A stretch of DNA of 64,000 nucleotides from Delftia acidovorans. Its GTDB lineage: Bacteria; Pseudomonadota; Gammaproteobacteria; Burkholderiales; Burkholderiaceae_C. The stretch covers positions 124,001 through 188,000 of the forward strand of contig JAITUC010000040.1 of the NCBI GenBank assembly GCA_031286585.1. The letters are read 5' to 3'. Below, in pieces: positions 62,948-64,000 of the stretch (positions are counted from its first letter, which is position 1; each line of letters begins with the position of its first letter). The position numbers and the translations under genes were made by a program. The notes under the pieces were generated by a model, which was not told where the DNA came from, did no database searches, and saw nothing but the letters and a program-made list of their open reading frames with translations.

Positions 62948-64000
62948 ATGGCTGCTGACACCCGCGTCGAGCACGACGCCTTCGGCCCCGTCCAGATCCC
63001 TGCCGACCGCCTCTGGGGCGCACAGACCCAGCGCGCGCTGGAGCTGTTCACCATTGGCGAGGAGCGCTTTCCGCAGGGCCTGTACCACGCCTTCGGGCTG
63101 CAGAAGCTGGCGGCCGCGCGCGCCAACCGGCGCCTGGGCGTGCTGGACGACGAGCGCGGCGCAGCCATCGAGGCCGCGGCCACCGAACTGCGCGACGGCC
63201 TGCTGGACGCACACTTCCCGCTGACCATCTGGCAGACGGGCTCGGGCACGCAGACCAACATGAACGCCAACGAGGTCCTCGCCAACCGCGCCAACCAGAT
63301 GCTGGGCCAGCCCCCAGGCACGCGCAGCCCGGTCCACCCCAACGACCATGCCAATGCCTCGCAGTCGTCCAACGACAGCTTTCCGACCGTGATGCACCTG
63401 GCCACGGCGCTGGAGCTGCGTGACCACCTGCTGCCGGCCCTGCAACGGCTGCAGCAGCGCCTGCAGGAACGCGCCCTGGCCTTTGCCGGCGTGCTCAAGG
63501 TGGCGCGCACGCACCTGATGGACGCCGTGCCCATGACGCTGGGCCAGAGCTTCGAGACATTCGCCCACCAGATAGGCCATGGCATCCACCGGCTGCAGGC
63601 CACGCAGCCCCGGCTGTGGAGCCTGGCCCAGGGCGGCACGGCGGCCGGCACGGGGCTCAATGCGCCGGCCGGATTCGACCGGGTCTTCTGCGAGGAAATA
63701 CAGGCGCTCACGGGGCTGGCGGTCACGCCCAATCCCTGCAAGTTCGAGGGCATGGCCGCGCACGATGCGCTCATCGAGGTTTCGGGCGCACTCAACGTGG
63801 TGGCCGGTTCGCTGGCCAAGATGGCCAATGACATCCGCCTGCTGGGCTCAGGCCCGCGCTGCGGCCTGGGCGAGCTGGTGTTTCCCGACGATGGCCTGAG
63901 CTCCTCCATCATGCCGGGCAAGCGCAACCCGACCGTGGCCGAAGTCGTGGTCCAGGCCGCCTACCAGGCCATGGGCCACCACCTCACCGTCACGCTGGCG
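62948..64000 (+). CDS. Class II fumarase-like protein, 3' end outside the window
   Basis: The frame begins at the ATG at 62948, 4 bp after the preceding stop, and runs off the right edge after 351 codons; about 110 residues are missing. GSGTQTNMNANEV, HPNDHANASQSSNDSFPT, RTHLMDAVPMTLGQ and GGTAAGTGLN match FumC closely. The loop reads SSIMPGKRNPT where FumC has SSIMPGKVNPT; Arg for Val is unusual. It probably hydrates fumarate to malate, perhaps as the outlet for the upstream lyase. The symbol is withheld because it may be a paralogue. Confidence 0.88.
   Translation, partial: MAADTRVEHDAFGPVQIPADRLWGAQTQRALELFTIGEERFPQGLYHAFGLQKLAAARANRRLGVLDDERGAAIEAAATELRDGLLDAHFPLTIWQTGSGTQTNMNANEVLANRANQMLGQPPGTRSPVHPNDHANASQSSNDSFPTVMHLATALELRDHLLPALQRLQQRLQERALAFAGVLKVARTHLMDAVPMTLGQSFETFAHQIGHGIHRLQATQPRLWSLAQGGTAAGTGLNAPAGFDRVFCEEIQALTGLAVTPNPCKFEGMAAHDALIEVSGALNVVAGSLAKMANDIRLLGSGPRCGLGELVFPDDGLSSSIMPGKRNPTVAEVVVQAAYQAMGHHLTVTLA

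Overview
The window is a G+C-rich bacterial chromosome segment, most likely from a betaproteobacterium of the family Comamonadaceae (Delftia/Comamonas/Acidovorax-like). This rests on strong G/C preference at third codon positions, the complete E. coli-order division and cell-wall (dcw) cluster, the accC-accB and dapF-DUF484-xerC blocks, an HslV starting MEQYHGTT, a DksA lacking the zinc-finger cysteines, and a Bug-type tricarboxylate-binding protein. These are family-level arguments made by reading; no database search was possible. No phage, transposase, CRISPR array, rRNA or tRNA was recognised.

Layout. 1-6636: prmA (cut by the window edge), accC, accB, a TlpA-like thioredoxin, an unknown protein, mpl, an unknown protein and a YqcC-family gene. 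6695-8064: aroG, preceded by what looks like a ribosome-mediated attenuator: a 20-residue leader peptide carrying FYFYFWF, an antiterminator helix and an intrinsic terminator. 8293-18008: an unknown gene, tldD, rodA, then on the other strand yqiA, an RNB exoribonuclease, a TonB-like protein, aroE, mtgA and ruvC. 18155-37065: the dcw cluster on the minus strand, mraZ to lpxC, with eight 4-nt ATGA stop/start overlaps and a candidate MraZ operator of four hexamers at 10-bp period. 37434-46308: hslVU, dksA with a STAS-domain gene, a histidine-rich COG0523 GTPase, xerC, DUF484 and dapF, all minus strand.

46424-49649: a Nudix/metallo-beta-lactamase fusion, a pseudouridine-synthase-like protein without the catalytic Asp, a three-unit tandem repeat of about 86 bp, and the RNase P RNA gene. 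49706-64000 is accessory and metabolic: an AraC regulator opposite a DMT exporter; an MFS transporter, DUF2848 protein and amidase in a row; a LysR regulator opposite a cysteine synthase; an ABC exporter; and a GntR/HutC regulator opposite a lyase, a Bug solute-binding protein and a class II fumarase-like gene cut by the window end.

How the genes work together. Most of the window serves envelope growth: precursor synthesis (murC-murF, ddlB, mraY, murG), polymerisation and cross-linking (ftsW, ftsI, rodA, mtgA), recycling (mpl), division (ftsL, ftsQ, ftsA, ftsZ), lipid A (lpxC) and fatty-acid supply (accBC). dapF supplies the meso-diaminopimelate that MurE adds. aroG and aroE belong to the shikimate pathway, and the leader suggests aroG responds to aromatic amino-acid supply. 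The right-hand clusters look like uptake and breakdown of organic acids or amides under local regulators. Their substrates cannot be read from sequence; the lyase-binding protein-fumarase order suggests a fumarate-releasing route.
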